A stretch of DNA of 7,913 bases from Holophagaceae bacterium. Lineage in GTDB: Bacteria > Acidobacteriota > Holophagae > Holophagales > Holophagaceae. The stretch is from contig JANXYT010000433.1 of assembly GCA_025355915.1 (NCBI GenBank), positions 1 through 7,913 on the forward strand, in the 5' to 3' direction. The position numbers were made by a program, and so were the translations under genes. This document shows, in pieces, positions 6,895-7,913 of this stretch; positions within the stretch are counted from its first letter, which is position 1; every line of letters starts with the position of its first letter. Below the pieces are notes generated by a model. That model worked only from the letters and a program-made list of their open reading frames with translations, was not told the DNA's origin and did no database searches.

Positions 6895-7913
6895 TCAGGG
6901 GGCCAGCGCCTCGCGAAGCAGCAGGGCCAGTGCTCCTATCTGCGCCTCTTCCAGGTGCGCGCCCGTGGTGATGCGCAGGCGGGCCGAGCCCTCGGGCACG
7001 GTGGGGGGACGCACGGCGCGCACATCGTAGCCCCGGGCCTGGAGCGTCTGCGCGAGACGGATGGCCTCCGCGTCCGCCCCCACGGGGACGGGCACGATGG
7101 CGGAGGGCTGGCTGGCTTGGCCCAGGGCCTCCCGCAATCGATCCGCGAAGGCCAGCGCCCGCTCGCGCCGCCAGGGCTCGGCCCGGGCGAGGCGGATGCC
7201 CTCCAAGGCCGCCCCCAGGACCGGTGGGGGCAGGGCGGTCGAGAAGATGAAGCCCCGGGCGGTGTTCAGGAGCTGGTCCCGGAGAACCGCGTCGCAGCAA
7301 ACGAACGCCCCGAAGGAGCCGATGGCCTTGCCCAGGGTGCCCATGACGAGGGGCACGCGGCCATGAACGCCCTGGTGTTGGGCCAGCCCGGCGCCATCTG
7401 CGCCCAGCAGGCCCGTGGCATGGGCTTCGTCGATGAGCAGCAGGGCGCCGTGCCGTTCGCACAGATCGACCAGGGCCGTGAGATTGGCCCCATCCCCGTC
7501 CATGCTGAACACCGCGTCCGTGACCACCAACGCCAAGGCACCCGAGGGGGCCAAGGCTCGCCAGGTCGAAAGCTGCGCTTTCAGATCCCCGAGATCCAGA
7601 TGACGGAAGATCCCCAGGTGCGCACCGCCGGCCCGGGCCATGCGGCAGCCGTCCACCAGGGAAGCGTGGTTGAGGGCATCGGAGAACACGGCGTCGCCTG
7701 CGCCGACCAGGGCCGGAATCAGGGTGGCGTTCGCCTGGTAGCCCGTGTTGAAGAGCAGGCAGGCCTCGGTGCCCTTCCAGCCCGCCAGCGTGGCCTCCAG
7801 TTCATCGTGGAGGGGGCAGCTGCCTCGGAGGAGGCGGGCGGCGCCCGCGCCGGAACCGTAGGTCCGGGCCGCGGCTGCGGCGGCCTCGGCCAGGCGGGGA
7901 TCCCGCCGCAGGC
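6895..7913 (-). CDS. bioF: 8-amino-7-oxononanoate synthase, N-terminus beyond the right edge
   Basis: The last 338 codons are visible; compared with the roughly 384 residues of E. coli BioF, some 45 N-terminal residues lie outside. BioF is a PLP enzyme of the alpha-oxoamine synthase family that condenses L-alanine with a pimeloyl thioester to give 8-amino-7-oxononanoate, CoA or ACP, and CO2. Motifs in order: YGSGAGAARLLRGS near the start of the fragment, FNTGYQAN, SDALNHASLVDG, DAVFSMDGD, DEAHATG (PLP-contacting Asp and His), GTLGKAIGSFGAFV with the PLP-binding Lys, STALPPPV, and RPPTVPEGSARLRITTGAH near the end. The open frame continues unbroken to the edge; an internal GTG at 7689 is not the start. 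It is separated from bioD and bioA by the opposite-strand kinase, so it probably has its own transcript. CoA-ligating relatives such as Kbl differ in substrate; the biotin neighbourhood and the RPPTVP motif favour BioF. Confidence 0.92.
   Translation of the reverse strand, partial: LRRDPRLAEAAAAAARTYGSGAGAARLLRGSCPLHDELEATLAGWKGTEACLLFNTGYQANATLIPALVGAGDAVFSDALNHASLVDGCRMARAGGAHLGIFRHLDLGDLKAQLSTWRALAPSGALALVVTDAVFSMDGDGANLTALVDLCERHGALLLIDEAHATGLLGADGAGLAQHQGVHGRVPLVMGTLGKAIGSFGAFVCCDAVLRDQLLNTARGFIFSTALPPPVLGAALEGIRLARAEPWRRERALAFADRLREALGQASQPSAIVPVPVGADAEAIRLAQTLQARGYDVRAVRPPTVPEGSARLRITTGAHLEEAQIGALALLLREALAP

Noticed and set aside
6885..6900. Terminator between the convergent kinase and bioF genes
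   Set aside because: The stops are one base apart and I see no hairpin with a T-run around them.
1..7913. CRISPR array, tRNA, rRNA, phage or toxin-antitoxin genes
   Set aside because: I saw no regularly spaced repeats, no cloverleaf-like RNA gene and no such proteins on either strand.

Overview
The window is high-GC bacterial chromosome, densely packed with genes and with short spacers. Gene content is metabolic plus one large sensor kinase. The style (CHASE-PAS hybrid histidine kinase, biotin genes and a fumarylacetoacetate hydrolase/flavin reductase pair) would fit an Acidobacteriota of the Holophaga/Geothrix type, or a deltaproteobacterium-like lineage. That assignment is an impression from protein style and composition, not a demonstrated placement.

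Layout, from the right edge leftwards on the minus strand: a bioF fragment (8-amino-7-oxononanoate synthase, start beyond the right edge); then a large hybrid histidine kinase on the plus strand whose stop codon lies one base from the bioF stop; then, divergent from the kinase across a 135-base spacer, a minus-strand run of a membrane-anchored TPR protein, bioD and bioA; then a fumarylacetoacetate hydrolase family gene; then, at the left edge, the 5' part of a flavin reductase family gene. The TPR gene and bioD overlap by four bases (ATGA), so translation of the two is probably coupled.

BioF, BioA and BioD are three consecutive late steps of biotin synthesis: pimeloyl thioester to 8-amino-7-oxononanoate (KAPA), to 7,8-diaminononanoate (DAPA), to dethiobiotin. 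BioB, the last enzyme, is not in the window. The hydrolase and flavin reductase look like part of an aromatic (homogentisate-type) degradation locus continuing past the left edge.

The most unusual part is the 200-base gap between bioD and bioA. It holds a 178-bp element (2727-2904) with 34-bp imperfect inverted ends (27 of 34 positions matching) and several inner palindromes, and no coding role that I can support. It starts three bases after the bioD stop, and BioD is about 20 residues short at its C-terminus, just where family members carry part of the adenine pocket. The same element leaves bioA without a visible ribosome binding site. This looks like a MITE- or REP-like dispersed repeat that landed inside a biotin operon. 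I see no clear undescribed multi-gene system in the window.
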